Below are positions 41,401 to 50,684 of a stretch of DNA of 64,000 nucleotides, piece after piece. Source of the DNA: Succiniclasticum ruminis DSM 9236. GTDB lineage: Bacteria > Bacillota > Negativicutes > Acidaminococcales > Acidaminococcaceae. A model generated the notes under the pieces. That model searched no databases and was not told the DNA's origin. It saw only the letters and a program-made list of their open reading frames with translations. Position numbers and translations under genes: made by a program. The DNA lies in NCBI RefSeq assembly GCF_900112895.1, contig NZ_FONL01000002.1:124001-188000 (forward strand), in the 5' to 3' direction. Numbering within the stretch: position 1 is the first letter of the stretch; each line of letters begins with the position of its first letter.

Positions 41401-44400
41401 GAAGACACCGACGCAGTGAACGTGGCGCAGTTGAAAGCAGCTACGTTTGACATGCAGGGGATTACGCGAACCGAAACGGGTATACCCGGCGAGGCTGGCT
41501 ATGTAGCTACCACAACTATTGAAAACAACCTTTCTGTTTCCAGTGACGGAAAAGTAAAATGGGGCAACGGAACAAAAGCCGAAGGCGATTACTCCACAGC
41601 TGGGGGTTACAATACAAAGGCAATGGGCAAAAACGCTACAGCGTTTGGCAATTATACACAGGCCAACGGTTATAATTCCACAGCGTTTGGGAACGCTGCA
41701 AAGGCCAACGGTCAGTATACCACAGCGTTTGGCAGCACTACACAGGCCAACGGTCAGTATGCTACAGCGTTTGGCAATTATACAGAGGCCAACGGTTATA
41801 ATTCCACAGCGTTTGGCAATTATACACAGGCCAACGGTCAGGATGCTACGGCGTTTGGATACCGTTCGATTGCTGCTGGTGATCATTCTACGGCGTTCGG
41901 CAGCTACACACAGGCAGGTAAGCTGACGTATAAAAAAGAAAATGGCAGTGAAACTGAAGCGAAAATTGTAGAGTATACTACTGCCGCGGGAGATAGAAAA
42001 TACAAGATTGTTTCTAAGGATGGAAATGATGATTTATCAGATAATGGTGGAGCAGGTTTCTACTATTACGATGTTCTTCGCGATAGCAACCTGACTAAGC
42101 AAGGGGATTATTCTACCGCATTTGGCAGCAGCACAGAGGCGCTCGGTGATTTTTCCACGGCGTTTGGCAGCAACACACAGGCTCTTGGCGATTATTCTAC
42201 GGCGTTTGGCAGCAGCACAGAGGCCAACGGTCAGTTTGCTACAGCGTTTGGCAGCAGCACAGAGGCAAGCGGTCCGTCTAGCACGGCGTTTGGCAGCACT
42301 ACACAGGCCAACGGTCTGTATTCTACGGCGTTTGGCAGCACTACACAGGCCAACGGTCACTATGCTACGGCGTTCGGCAGCCACACACAGGCAGGTAAGC
42401 TGACGTATAAAAAAGATGGCAGTGAAACTGAAGCGAAAATTGTAGAGTATACTACTGATGCAGGAAATAGAAGATACAAGATTGTTGACCTGTGGAATGA
42501 AAATGATGTTTTATCAGATAATAATGGAGCAGGTTTCAACATGTATGAATCTGCTTTTCTTGATAATAACCTGACTAGGCAGGGGGATTATTCTACCGCA
42601 TTCGGCAGCAGCACGATAGCACTCGGCGATTACTCCACAGCTTGGGGGTTTAGCGCACAAGCAAATGGCAATTATTCAACGGCGTTCGGTAACGGTTCCG
42701 TTGCAAATGCATACAATTCCCTGGCAGCGTTGGGCGGCACGACGGGTGAAAAGGCAACAAATTCAGTAGCAATTGGCACAGGTGCAACGGTAGGCGGAGC
42801 ATATGTTTCCGGAAATACAGAAACAGAAGGCACTAACGCGTTTGCATTTGGAAATGGCGCACAGGCAACTCTTTCTGATTCAGTCGCTTTGGGCAGCGGA
42901 GCAGTTGCAAACCGGGCAAAATATAATGCGTCGAACAATGCGTATAAGGCATATTTGAATGAGGATGATAATAATCAAAAAACTGATCCTGCATGGCGTG
43001 CAACGCATAACGCCATTGCGGTAGGCGCGTCTGCAACTGACAGCGACACAGCAACTGTTACCCGTCAAATCACCGGTGTGGCAGCAGGCACATATGATAC
43101 CGACGCTGTGAACGTGGCGCAGTTGAAAGCGGCAACGTTTAATATGCAGGGAATTACGCGCACTCGCAGCGGGAATGATAATGATGGTTATACCTATACC
43201 ACGACAATAGAAGACAAGCTTTCTGTTTCAAGCAACGGTGCGTTCAGTATTTCCGGCGATAAATTTACCGTAGATTCGGATGGCGCCATCAGTGCAGCAG
43301 GTGGAATCAGTGCAGCAAAAGGTGCTGGTGGTTATAATTTCACTGTGGATTCTAGTGACGGATCAATCAGGACAAACGGTAATATTTCTGCGGTAGGCGC
43401 CATCAGTGCTGACAATATCACAGTAGCTGAAGGTACGTATAGTTACATCAGTGCAGGTACCGATGTAGCAGGGAGCCTGGTATCGTTAGATAATGCGGTG
43501 AAAGCGAATGCAGGTACGATTCAAGGAATTACACGTAGTGGAGATGCAACAGACGGATATACCACAACAATAGAAGGTAAACTTTCTGTTTCAAGCAATG
43601 GGGCGTTTAGTATTTCCGGTGATAAATTCACCGTAGATTCTGACGGCGCCATCAGCGCAGCCGGCGGTAAATTCGTTGTTGGCGCAGAGGGTACATTAAG
43701 TGCAGGTGCGACAACGGTTAGCGGCTTGACGGTAGGAACAAAGGAAAGAACTACAGAACTGACTACAGAAGGGGTAGTTGCAGACGGAGATGCAGGTGCA
43801 GGCTATGTAACCGGCAGTACGGTAGCTACAGCATTAGCAGGTAAGGCAGACGTTGCAACCACGTTGGCAGGTTACGGCATCACGGATGCTGCCAAGATTG
43901 ACGGCTCTAATGTAACGACACCTGCAACTTGGGGAACAAAGCTGGGAACGGGTGCTATTGACCTTAATAATGGTGAGCTGGTAACCGGCGGCACGGTGCA
44001 TGCGGTGACAAGTGCACTGGATACGAGAATAACGGCAAATACAACTGCACTTGAAAACAAAGCAGGCGTAGATCTTGCCAATATTTCTGATGCTGGCAAA
44101 ACGGCAGTACGGAGTCTGATTCAACTGGAGCAGGGTGATAATGTTACCGTTGCTAAAACAACATCAGAGTCAGGCGTTGATACCTATAGAATCAGTGCAG
44201 TGGCAGGAAGCGGCAGCGGGTTATATAACTCTGGTGAAGGCATCAGTATTACCGGTACAGAAATCAATGTAAATGCAGGCGAAGACTTTACCTTTGATTC
44301 AAATAAACTGCAATTGAAAAAGGATGGAGTTATAGCTGACGGTAACACAGGCGTTATAACCGGCGGCAAAGTGTACAGTGCGTTAAGTGCATACGCTAAG

Positions 44401-46668
44401 AGCGACGGAGCAACACTGACCAACACGACGATTAGTTCCGGTAATATCGCGGACGAGGTTAAGCTTGTTGGGACAGATTCCACGATTACCGTTGGAACTT
44501 TGAAAGCGAGCGTAACTGCTAACACAAGTGATATCAGTACATTGAAATCTACAGTCAGCGGGCATACGGATTCGATTAGTGCATTGGATGAAACGGTAAA
44601 CAAACCCGAAACAGGGTTGGTCGCGAGGGTAGATAAAAATACGAGTGCGATTGGCGACGCTAGCAGCGGTTTGACAAAAGCTGTTGCAGACAATGCAACT
44701 GCGATTGCAGGCAAAGCAGATAAGGCAACCACGTTAACAGGCTATGGTATTACAGACGCCTACACGATTATGGCGGCAGATGAAAAGTTTGCTCAGAAGG
44801 CAACGACACTTACCGGTTACGGCATTACCGATGCTTATACAAAGACGGCTGCAGATGAAAAATTCGCTCAAAAAGCGACGACTCTGTCCGGTTATGGCAT
44901 TACGGATGCATATACGAAGACCGCCGCAGACAATAAGTTTGCGCAGAAAGCGGCGACACTGTCCGGATACGGCATTACGGATGCAGCTATGGTGGACGCT
45001 TCCAACATTGACGCGGCAGTCTGGGGGACGAAGTTAGGCACGGGTGCGGTAGCGAGCGGTAATGCGGGTCTTGTGACCGGCGGAACGGTATACACGGAAG
45101 TACGTCCCGCCAACGGCACGTATGTAAAGAAAGCGAATACGACAGCCGCGAACCTGTCTGCGCTGGACACTCAGGTAAAAGCAAACGCGGATGCAATAGC
45201 GGATAAGGCAGATGCAAGTGTGGTTTCTGAATTGACTGACATGGTCGGTGCCAATGAAAAGGCGATTGAGAAGAATGCAACAAATATTGCCGCCAACAAG
45301 ACGGCGATTGACAAGAACGCCAATGATATTTCTTCGTTGGGAACAAGGGTAACGGCTAATGAAACCGCGCTGGCAAAGAAGGCGGACAAGGCAAACACGT
45401 TGAAGGGTTACGGCATTGAAGACGCCTATACGAAGGAGGATACGGACACGCTGTTGAACAAAAAGGCGGACAAGACGGAACTGGCAGAGGTAAAAGCGAC
45501 TGCGGACAGTAACAAGGCTGCGTTGGATGCGCTGGGTGATGTGCAGGAACTGGCAAAAGACGCTGAAGCAGTCAGGAAAATTGCAGATGATGTGGAAACG
45601 GTCGTGAAAGAGCAGGACGGCGTGGTCGCTGAGGAAGGACAGAAGAATGCGGACGAACTGGTGAAAGGTTCCACCGTGTATGATTACCTGAACAAAGGCA
45701 AAGACGGTGACGGAAAGCTTGTTCTTGGTACAGATAGCAAGAGCATAAGCATTGGCAAGGACAGCGAAGCTACAGAGGATAATTCCATTGCTATCGGTAC
45801 GGGTATTAAAGTTCATGGCAAACGCAGTGGCGCGATAGGCGATCCGGGCGATGTGTTCGGCGATGACAGCTATGTAATTGGCAATAATCCCAACGTAAAC
45901 GGAAATGGTACCTTTGTAGTTGGCAATAATGCGAATGTAACCGGTGATACTAATTTTGTGCTGGGGCATAATGCCAATGTTACTGGCAAGAACAACATTG
46001 TATTAGGAAATGACGTAACCGTTGAAAATGTGGATGACGCGATTGTGATAGGCAATGGTTCCACTGCGGAAGCAGGTGCTGTTTCCGTGGGTTCCAAAGA
46101 TGGTGAGCGGCAGATCAAACATGTGGCCCCCGGCGAGGATGATACCGATGCAGCAACTGTCGGTCAGGTACGGGAAGTTAACCAGGCTGCTTACAACAAT
46201 GCTGTCAACCTGAGTAACAGCATTAACAAACTGGACAGCCGTATCAGCAAGGTGGGCGCCGGTGCGGCAGCGCTGGCAGCATTGCATCCCATTGATACGG
46301 ACGACAAGTTCACCATGGGTCTGGGCTACGGCAATTACCGGAGCGCTAACGCCATGGCGATGGGAATGTTCTACCGCCCGACTGAAAAGATGATGATCAG
46401 CGTCGGCGGTGCCTTTGGCAATGGCGAGAATATGGTCAATGCAGGCATATCCATTGCATTGGATAAGAACAAAGGTTTTGGCACAAGTAAGGCAGTCATG
46501 GCGAAGAATATCAAGGCGCTGTCGGCAGAAAACGCGGCCATCAAGGAAGAGAATGCGGACATGCGGAAGCAACTGAACGCTCAGGATGCTAAGTTGACAA
46601 CCCAGGAAGCGGAAATCCAGGCATTGAAAGCGGCATTAGCCCGTCTGGAAGCGAAGATTGGAAAATGA
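38449..46668 (+). CDS. Giant YadA-type trimeric autotransporter adhesin
   Basis: 2739 residues, TGGAGG site. Residues 1-62 are an ESPR-type extended signal peptide (MNRIYKVIWSKTKHCYVVVSE..., core LLLGAYLVGGYS, cleavage near SAWA). The head is a run of YadA beta-roll units of the form STAFGxxTxAxG, interrupted by 60-80-residue inserts. A stalk follows with coiled coils and several TLxGYGITDAYTK repeats as in phage fibres. A second head (NNPNVNGNGTFVVGNNANV) precedes the C-terminal YadA anchor (LAALHPIDTDDKFTMGLGYGNYRSANAMAMGMFYRP). A 60-residue coiled coil lies after the anchor. Surface adhesin or biofilm factor; flanked by old attachment sites. Confidence 0.95.
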   Translation: MNRIYKVIWSKTKHCYVVVSELAKRHAKGGNAGGCRMMTVRVLSTLLLGAYLVGGYSLPSAWADGESQDVGTRTEGITRTSTDATNPVIYTTKIENSLTVTSDGKVQWGNGTQALGDYSTAFGNNTTTAAVTSLKYRDPYNNDWTEAKIITKNSDTGLKYVIVEAADPNKELYFSYFDTEEAAMNEIAREGKITGGYGATAFGLQSEAKGSHSTAFGVQTVAEGTGATAWGRYAKATGDYSTAWGFNTEAINDKSTAFGDNTIAGGKIATAWGNKTAAGGRTSTAFGSETVALTEGATAWGNNTKAGKWTYAGHDVFIKKEGDGRYHIIDEYGNSGSNGLPGQTFVSYDAAYEYISSQGTVKGVYATAWGNGTKAEGDYSTAFGNYTKTAAVTSIEYNGIVKKVNEEKYAIVDANNPDVILSNGYFDTEEEATKELRLNATITGGYGATAFGLYSEANGAHSTAFGVGTTARGTGATAFGFKTIANGDNSTAFGSGTRASGANSTAFGSGTTASDMNATAFGSRTIASSDNSTAFGAGTTAKGESSTAFGSGTTASGVYSTAFGEGTLADGSHSTAWGDYTQALSHKSTAFGDHTTAGHDNATAWGYETTAGDRTTTAFGDNTAALMEGATAWGHNTKAGKWTVKDDTGKVHDLIIETYTDHNPTGDSIRYAVKYAENKGTDDVFIGGQNSYTDAYEALKGRASTDPYVTMQGNYATAWGNGTEAEGDYSTAFGNYTKTAAVTSFKYYGTEAKVVSEVVVVKDANGNPVMITDPGNPESGETIPATELKYTIVNADNPEIKLSGTYFDSEDAAMNEIVQNGTITGGYGATAFGLLSEAKGAHSTAFGVGTTAEGIGATAWGNGAQATGDYSTAFGNGSVANASNSLAALGGTTAEDAVNSLAVGLGAQTTLPDSIALGSGAVADRAKYDGTDNKYTAYLGDETGETKTGSAWRATANAIAIGDIDTTDDTKSVTRQIIGVAAGTEDTDAVNVAQLKAATFDMQGITRTETGIPGEAGYVATTTIENNLSVSSDGKVKWGNGTKAEGDYSTAGGYNTKAMGKNATAFGNYTQANGYNSTAFGNAAKANGQYTTAFGSTTQANGQYATAFGNYTEANGYNSTAFGNYTQANGQDATAFGYRSIAAGDHSTAFGSYTQAGKLTYKKENGSETEAKIVEYTTAAGDRKYKIVSKDGNDDLSDNGGAGFYYYDVLRDSNLTKQGDYSTAFGSSTEALGDFSTAFGSNTQALGDYSTAFGSSTEANGQFATAFGSSTEASGPSSTAFGSTTQANGLYSTAFGSTTQANGHYATAFGSHTQAGKLTYKKDGSETEAKIVEYTTDAGNRRYKIVDLWNENDVLSDNNGAGFNMYESAFLDNNLTRQGDYSTAFGSSTIALGDYSTAWGFSAQANGNYSTAFGNGSVANAYNSLAALGGTTGEKATNSVAIGTGATVGGAYVSGNTETEGTNAFAFGNGAQATLSDSVALGSGAVANRAKYNASNNAYKAYLNEDDNNQKTDPAWRATHNAIAVGASATDSDTATVTRQITGVAAGTYDTDAVNVAQLKAATFNMQGITRTRSGNDNDGYTYTTTIEDKLSVSSNGAFSISGDKFTVDSDGAISAAGGISAAKGAGGYNFTVDSSDGSIRTNGNISAVGAISADNITVAEGTYSYISAGTDVAGSLVSLDNAVKANAGTIQGITRSGDATDGYTTTIEGKLSVSSNGAFSISGDKFTVDSDGAISAAGGKFVVGAEGTLSAGATTVSGLTVGTKERTTELTTEGVVADGDAGAGYVTGSTVATALAGKADVATTLAGYGITDAAKIDGSNVTTPATWGTKLGTGAIDLNNGELVTGGTVHAVTSALDTRITANTTALENKAGVDLANISDAGKTAVRSLIQLEQGDNVTVAKTTSESGVDTYRISAVAGSGSGLYNSGEGISITGTEINVNAGEDFTFDSNKLQLKKDGVIADGNTGVITGGKVYSALSAYAKSDGATLTNTTISSGNIADEVKLVGTDSTITVGTLKASVTANTSDISTLKSTVSGHTDSISALDETVNKPETGLVARVDKNTSAIGDASSGLTKAVADNATAIAGKADKATTLTGYGITDAYTIMAADEKFAQKATTLTGYGITDAYTKTAADEKFAQKATTLSGYGITDAYTKTAADNKFAQKAATLSGYGITDAAMVDASNIDAAVWGTKLGTGAVASGNAGLVTGGTVYTEVRPANGTYVKKANTTAANLSALDTQVKANADAIADKADASVVSELTDMVGANEKAIEKNATNIAANKTAIDKNANDISSLGTRVTANETALAKKADKANTLKGYGIEDAYTKEDTDTLLNKKADKTELAEVKATADSNKAALDALGDVQELAKDAEAVRKIADDVETVVKEQDGVVAEEGQKNADELVKGSTVYDYLNKGKDGDGKLVLGTDSKSISIGKDSEATEDNSIAIGTGIKVHGKRSGAIGDPGDVFGDDSYVIGNNPNVNGNGTFVVGNNANVTGDTNFVLGHNANVTGKNNIVLGNDVTVENVDDAIVIGNGSTAEAGAVSVGSKDGERQIKHVAPGEDDTDAATVGQVREVNQAAYNNAVNLSNSINKLDSRISKVGAGAAALAALHPIDTDDKFTMGLGYGNYRSANAMAMGMFYRPTEKMMISVGGAFGNGENMVNAGISIALDKNKGFGTSKAVMAKNIKALSAENAAIKEENADMRKQLNAQDAKLTTQEAEIQALKAALARLEAKIGK

Positions 46669-46710
46669 CGCCGGTCAGTTTATTTGAAATTCTACCGTGA
46701 TAAAATTTCA

Positions 46711-46932
46711 CTTGGGGTGGAAGATGTCGCCAGTTCAGATCTAGTCACTCCGACCAATTAAAATAGTATCGGGAATCCGCACAGTGAACGGGTTCCCGAT
46801 TTTTTTATTTTTAACGGCAATTTGCACAGTTTGGCTCAGTTACATCTATAAGATATAGCGCGCCCCAAATTTGGAAAATTGGTGCTTTTTTAATTTGTCT
46901 GATAGCGAGAAGTTTTGAACAGTTAAAAATTC
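46711..46932. repeat. Attachment-site-like repeat, right copy
   Basis: Diverged copy of the unit at 37787-38017: T-arm and acceptor end CACTCCG-A-CCA (46754-46756 is the CCA), terminator CGGGAATCCGC.../GCGGGTTCCCG-type hairpin (46769-46806), and a minus-strand frame ending ...LYLIDVTEPNCANCR, in the same frame and with the same stop position as the left copy. About 80 percent identity by eye. Together they bracket the adhesin. Confidence 0.6.
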
Positions 46933-47079
46933 GTATTTAACGGACAAAACGTTATGACCCCGCCTGCCATACAGTTTTAATTTGCTGCATGGCAATGATT
47001 TGCAGACAGACATAATCACTGTCTATCATATATTAATGAGTGCGTAGGGCGTAACATCAGTAACTGTGCGGCCTCATGA

Positions 47080-47165
47080 AAAAAATCCGGGTGTTTTTTC
47101 CCCCGGATCAGGTTGCCCGGCGCCAGTCAAACCTTCACCGGGTGTAAATCCGGTCTCTTCTTTTC
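47080..47165. other. Competing hairpins in the 46933-47328 gap
   Basis: ATCCGGG (47088) can pair with CCCGGAT (47101) to make a minus-strand terminator with a T-run, while the same CCGGAT can instead pair with ATCCGG at 47145, followed by a T-rich tail on the plus strand. Mutually exclusive stems suggest a transcript-end or attenuator role. The rest of this gap shows nothing firm; an extended -10 (TGTGGTATAAT, 47272-47282) lies before the next gene. Confidence 0.35.
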
Positions 47166-47328
47166 TTTTGGAAATTATTAAACAAAGCCCATGCCTATCG
47201 CTAAAACAGAATTCTTTGTGATGGAAAGGGGTTATTTTATCTTTTTATTTTTGTGGCTAACTCTGGCGTGTTGTGGTATAATATTATGTATTTTATTTTA
47301 CAGCATTTTATAATTGAAGGAGTTTGCT

Positions 47329-48030
47329 ATGATTCGTACATTGCCTCTCACCTGTTCCCGCTGCGGCAAAGTATTCACTGCTCAGGATCATCTGTATTAT
47401 CAGGACGATTTTACCGCACAGAGTTTTAAAGATATTAAACTGGTCTGTGATGACTGTATCCGTGAATGGAAAGAAAAATGGCAGATTGACCATGCGGAAT
47501 TTCACGAAGAAAACTATGTTCTCACCGTAACCATTACTCTGAAAGACGGAACAGTTTACAAAAACATGGACTGCACTCCAATGGAAGACACGGAATCGGT
47601 CGTTACCGGAGAAGATATTCCGCCGGAAGCCCAGCATACCCTGTACGAATATTATGTTACTTTTGCGCAGAAACGCGAATCGCAGCAGATTAAAGACTGC
47701 TTCTTTACCAAAGAAGCAGAAGGGAAGATGTCCGCCGATATTACCACAGTAGGCGGCGAACGGTATGACAAGCTTGTGTTTTATGTGGAAGACGGCTACC
47801 TGAAAACGGAGCAGGATGTACCGGACTATGTTATGGACGGTCTGGTCATCGCGTACAAATCCTATCTGGCCCAGGAGGAGATGCTTTCCACCGCTTCCCA
47901 GCCGGCACCCCGTATGCCCCAGCGAAAACCGATGCCGGAAAGCCAGTGGAATACGGGTGAAGGCTACGGCAGCGGAAACACGACCGGTGGTTTCGGACGC
48001 CATAACAGGAATCCTTTCGGGGGATTTTAA
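47329..48030 (+). CDS. Zinc-ribbon protein of unknown function
   Basis: 233 residues from ATG at 47329 (AAGGAG upstream; a TTG at 47314 would overlap that site). N-terminal zinc ribbon: CSRCGKVF ... CDDC. Middle region is strand-rich (HEENYVLTVTITLKDGTVYKNMD). The tail is Gly/Asn/Met-rich and likely disordered. No family name recognised. Sits alone before prfC. Confidence 0.65.
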   Translation: MIRTLPLTCSRCGKVFTAQDHLYYQDDFTAQSFKDIKLVCDDCIREWKEKWQIDHAEFHEENYVLTVTITLKDGTVYKNMDCTPMEDTESVVTGEDIPPEAQHTLYEYYVTFAQKRESQQIKDCFFTKEAEGKMSADITTVGGERYDKLVFYVEDGYLKTEQDVPDYVMDGLVIAYKSYLAQEEMLSTASQPAPRMPQRKPMPESQWNTGEGYGSGNTTGGFGRHNRNPFGGF

Positions 48031-48144
48031 GCTAGTACTGATTTGACCGGTTTACTGTTTAAGCCCGGTAAAAGTAAAATTTTGCCTGCCTGATACCGTG
48101 TTTTCAGGAGGCGGGGACATACTGAAATATATTCGGGAGATACC

Positions 48145-49755
48145 ATGAGCGAATTAAAAGAAAAAATAGAAAAACGGCGTACCTTTGCCATCATTTCACA
48201 TCCGGACGCCGGCAAAACGACCTTAACCGAGAAATTGCTGCTGTACGGCGGCGCTATTCACCTGGCAGGCAGTGTAAAAGCCAGAAAAGCAAATAAGCAT
48301 GCCGTTTCCGACTGGATGGAAATTGAAAAGCAGCGCGGTATTTCTGTTACGTCTTCGGTGCTGCAGTTCGATTACCAGGGCTATCGCGTCAATATTTTGG
48401 ATACACCCGGCCATCAGGACTTTTCGGAAGACACGTACCGCACTCTGATGGCGGCTGACAGCGCTGTCATGCTGATTGACGCAGCCAAAGGCGTGGAACC
48501 CCAGACCAAAAAGCTGTTCTGGGTCTGCCACCGCCGTCACCTGCCGATTTTTACCTTTATTAACAAGCTGGACCGTTTCGGCCGGGAACCTCTTGACCTG
48601 ATGGAAGAAGTGGAAAAGATTCTGCAGATCAAGGTGTATCCCATAACCTGGCCGGTGGGCCTGGACGGAAAATATAAAGGCGTGTATAACCGCCTGACCA
48701 GAGAGGTTTCGTTATTTAAAACGGATGCCAGCCATGGCAGTAAGCAACTGGAAGAATTTTCCGCGGACATCGATGATCCCCGCATTAAGGAAATGATCGG
48801 AGATGAACTGTTCGAAGCACTGCTGGGCGATATCGAGTTACTGGACATGGCAGGGGAAGAGTTCCATATCGAGGACGTATTAAAAGGGGAACTTACACCC
48901 ATGTTCTTCGGCAGCGCCATGACCAACTTTGGTGTGCAGGAGTTTCTGGAAAAGTTTCTGGAAATGTCTCCGGCGCCCCAGCCCCGCACACTGTTAAATG
49001 GTGATGTACTGGAACCTGACAATCCGCTGTTCAGCGCCTTTGTTTTTAAGATTCAGGCCAATATGAACCCGGCACACCGGGACCGCATCGCGTTCATGCG
49101 CATCTGCTCCGGCGAATTTGATAAAGGCATGACAGTGTATCATGCCCAAAGCGGTAAGCCTGTAAAGCTGGCCCAACCACAACAGTTTTTAGCGCAGGAA
49201 CGTACCATTGTAGAAAAGGCGTACCCCGGCGACATCATCGGTTTGTTTGATCCGGGCATCTTCGGTATCGGCGACAGTCTCAGTGATGATAAGCTGAAAC
49301 TGCGTTTTGAAGATTTTCCCGTGTTCCCGGCAGAAATTTTTGCCCGGGTGCAGCCAAAAGATTCCCTGAAACGAAAACAATTTGAAAAGGGGATCCTCCA
49401 GCTTTCCCAAGAGGGCGCCGTGCAGGTGTTCACTCAAAAACATGTGGGGCTGGAAAGTTTTATCGTCGGCGTAGTGGGACAGCTGCAGCTGGAAGTACTG
49501 GAATACCGTCTGAAGAATGAATACAACGCCCAGCTTGTGATGACTCAGCTTCCCTTTACCGTAGCCCGCTGGGTCTATGCGGAAAAGCCGGAAGACATTG
49601 AAAAGCTGCGGGGTCTTGACAACGGCATGCTTGTGTATGATAAAAAAGACCGCCCGGTTATCCTGGTGAACAACGAATGGGCACTGAACTGGATTCTGCA
49701 GCGCAACCCGGGACTGGAATTTCTGGTCGTACCTTCGGATAAGGCGAGAGTATAA
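48145..49755 (+). CDS. prfC: Peptide chain release factor 3
   Basis: 536 residues, the usual RF3 length. GTPase motifs: SHPDAGKTTLTEKLL (G1), DTPGHQDF (G3), NKLDR (G4); the RF3-specific opening KRRTFAIISHPDAGKT and QRGISVTSSVLQF are present. It recycles RF1/RF2 from the ribosome after termination. Translation starts after GGGAG; the next gene follows by 2 bp. Confidence 0.96.
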   Translation: MSELKEKIEKRRTFAIISHPDAGKTTLTEKLLLYGGAIHLAGSVKARKANKHAVSDWMEIEKQRGISVTSSVLQFDYQGYRVNILDTPGHQDFSEDTYRTLMAADSAVMLIDAAKGVEPQTKKLFWVCHRRHLPIFTFINKLDRFGREPLDLMEEVEKILQIKVYPITWPVGLDGKYKGVYNRLTREVSLFKTDASHGSKQLEEFSADIDDPRIKEMIGDELFEALLGDIELLDMAGEEFHIEDVLKGELTPMFFGSAMTNFGVQEFLEKFLEMSPAPQPRTLLNGDVLEPDNPLFSAFVFKIQANMNPAHRDRIAFMRICSGEFDKGMTVYHAQSGKPVKLAQPQQFLAQERTIVEKAYPGDIIGLFDPGIFGIGDSLSDDKLKLRFEDFPVFPAEIFARVQPKDSLKRKQFEKGILQLSQEGAVQVFTQKHVGLESFIVGVVGQLQLEVLEYRLKNEYNAQLVMTQLPFTVARWVYAEKPEDIEKLRGLDNGMLVYDKKDRPVILVNNEWALNWILQRNPGLEFLVVPSDKARV

Positions 49756-49757
49756 AC

Positions 49758-50495
49758 ATGGAAGAGATTGCAACGATTTTAGGTGTTCCTGTGGTACCGT
49801 ACACCATGGACGAAGCAGTAATGAAACTGACCCAGGACACGCTGAAGAACAAACGAAACTTTGTAGTCACTGCCAATGCGGAAATTATCATGATGGCACA
49901 GGACGACAAAGAATACAAAACACTGTTGTCGGAAACTGCGGATTTAATCCTTCCGGACGGAGCCGGAACGGTATGGGCTGGCAACTATCTGGGTTATACC
50001 ATACCGGAGCGGGTTGCAGGCTACGATTTATATCTGCGTCTTCTGGAAGAGGCGGCAAAGAAAAAGTTCCCCGTGTACTTCTTCGGCGGCAAGCCCGGCA
50101 TTGCGGAAGAAGCAGCGGAGGAAGGTAAGCGCCGCTGGCCCGGTCTGAACGTAGCCGGCTGCCGCAATGGCTATTTTTCGTCTGAAGAAGAAACGGAAAT
50201 TATTGAAGGCATCAATCGCAGCGGCGCAGCCATGCTGTTCGCTGCCTTAGGTGCGCCCAAACAGGAAAAGTGGTTAGCAAAGTACAGGGAAGAGTTGAAG
50301 CCATGTTTACTGATGGGCATCGGCGGCAGCTTTGACGTGTTGGCCGGAAAAGTGCAGCGGGCACCCAAATGGATGCAGGACGCCAAACTGGAATGGCTCT
50401 TCCGTCTGATAAAACAACCCAGCCGATTCGGAAGAATGCTGGCACTGCCAAAATTTGTATTTGCGGTTCGCAATGAAAAAGCAAAGAAAAAATAA
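49758..50495 (+). CDS. WecG/TagA/CpsF family glycosyltransferase
   Basis: 245 residues. Family motifs: VTANAEIIMMAQDDKEYKTLL, LILPDGAGTVWA, VAGYDLYLRLLEEAAKKKFPVYFFGGKPG, FAALGAPKQEKWLAKYRE, GIGGSFDVLAGKVQRAPKWMQDAKLEWLFRLI. These enzymes transfer ManNAc-type sugars to lipid-linked intermediates for teichoic-acid, ECA or other glycans at the inner membrane. The Negativicute product is not known. Starts 2 bp after prfC, probably coupled. Confidence 0.92.
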   Translation: MEEIATILGVPVVPYTMDEAVMKLTQDTLKNKRNFVVTANAEIIMMAQDDKEYKTLLSETADLILPDGAGTVWAGNYLGYTIPERVAGYDLYLRLLEEAAKKKFPVYFFGGKPGIAEEAAEEGKRRWPGLNVAGCRNGYFSSEEETEIIEGINRSGAAMLFAALGAPKQEKWLAKYREELKPCLLMGIGGSFDVLAGKVQRAPKWMQDAKLEWLFRLIKQPSRFGRMLALPKFVFAVRNEKAKKK

Positions 50496-50505
50496 CTAAA
50501 TATAG

Positions 50506-50534
50506 TAGACAAATTCGTTTTTACATACTATAAT
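50506..50534 (+). promoter_or_regulatory. Promoter of psd-pssA operon
   Basis: TAGACA (50506-50511), 17 bases, TATAAT (50529-50534). The leader carries a TTCCCTGC/GCAGGGAA hairpin near 50580. Confidence 0.75.
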
Positions 50535-50684
50535 GTACAAGTTAATGTTAGTTTATGTTTTAATCCATTACGCAGGATACATTTCCCTGCACAAAGCATA
50601 GCAGGGAAAGCATTTTAACCTGTGCTTACCGACGATAACGAAGTACAGGGAAACTCAGACAGGTACGAAGAAAGGAGGCCGCTC

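Noticed and set aside
39603-46572. Many long minus-strand frames opposite the adhesin
   Set aside because: Caused by repeat-driven codon composition of the adhesin; no ribosome sites or domains.
47095-47150. TPP or cobalamin riboswitch-like words (ACCTGATCCGG on the minus strand; CCAGTCAAACC on the plus strand)
   Set aside because: Partner motifs and overall architecture are missing, and no matching gene is downstream.
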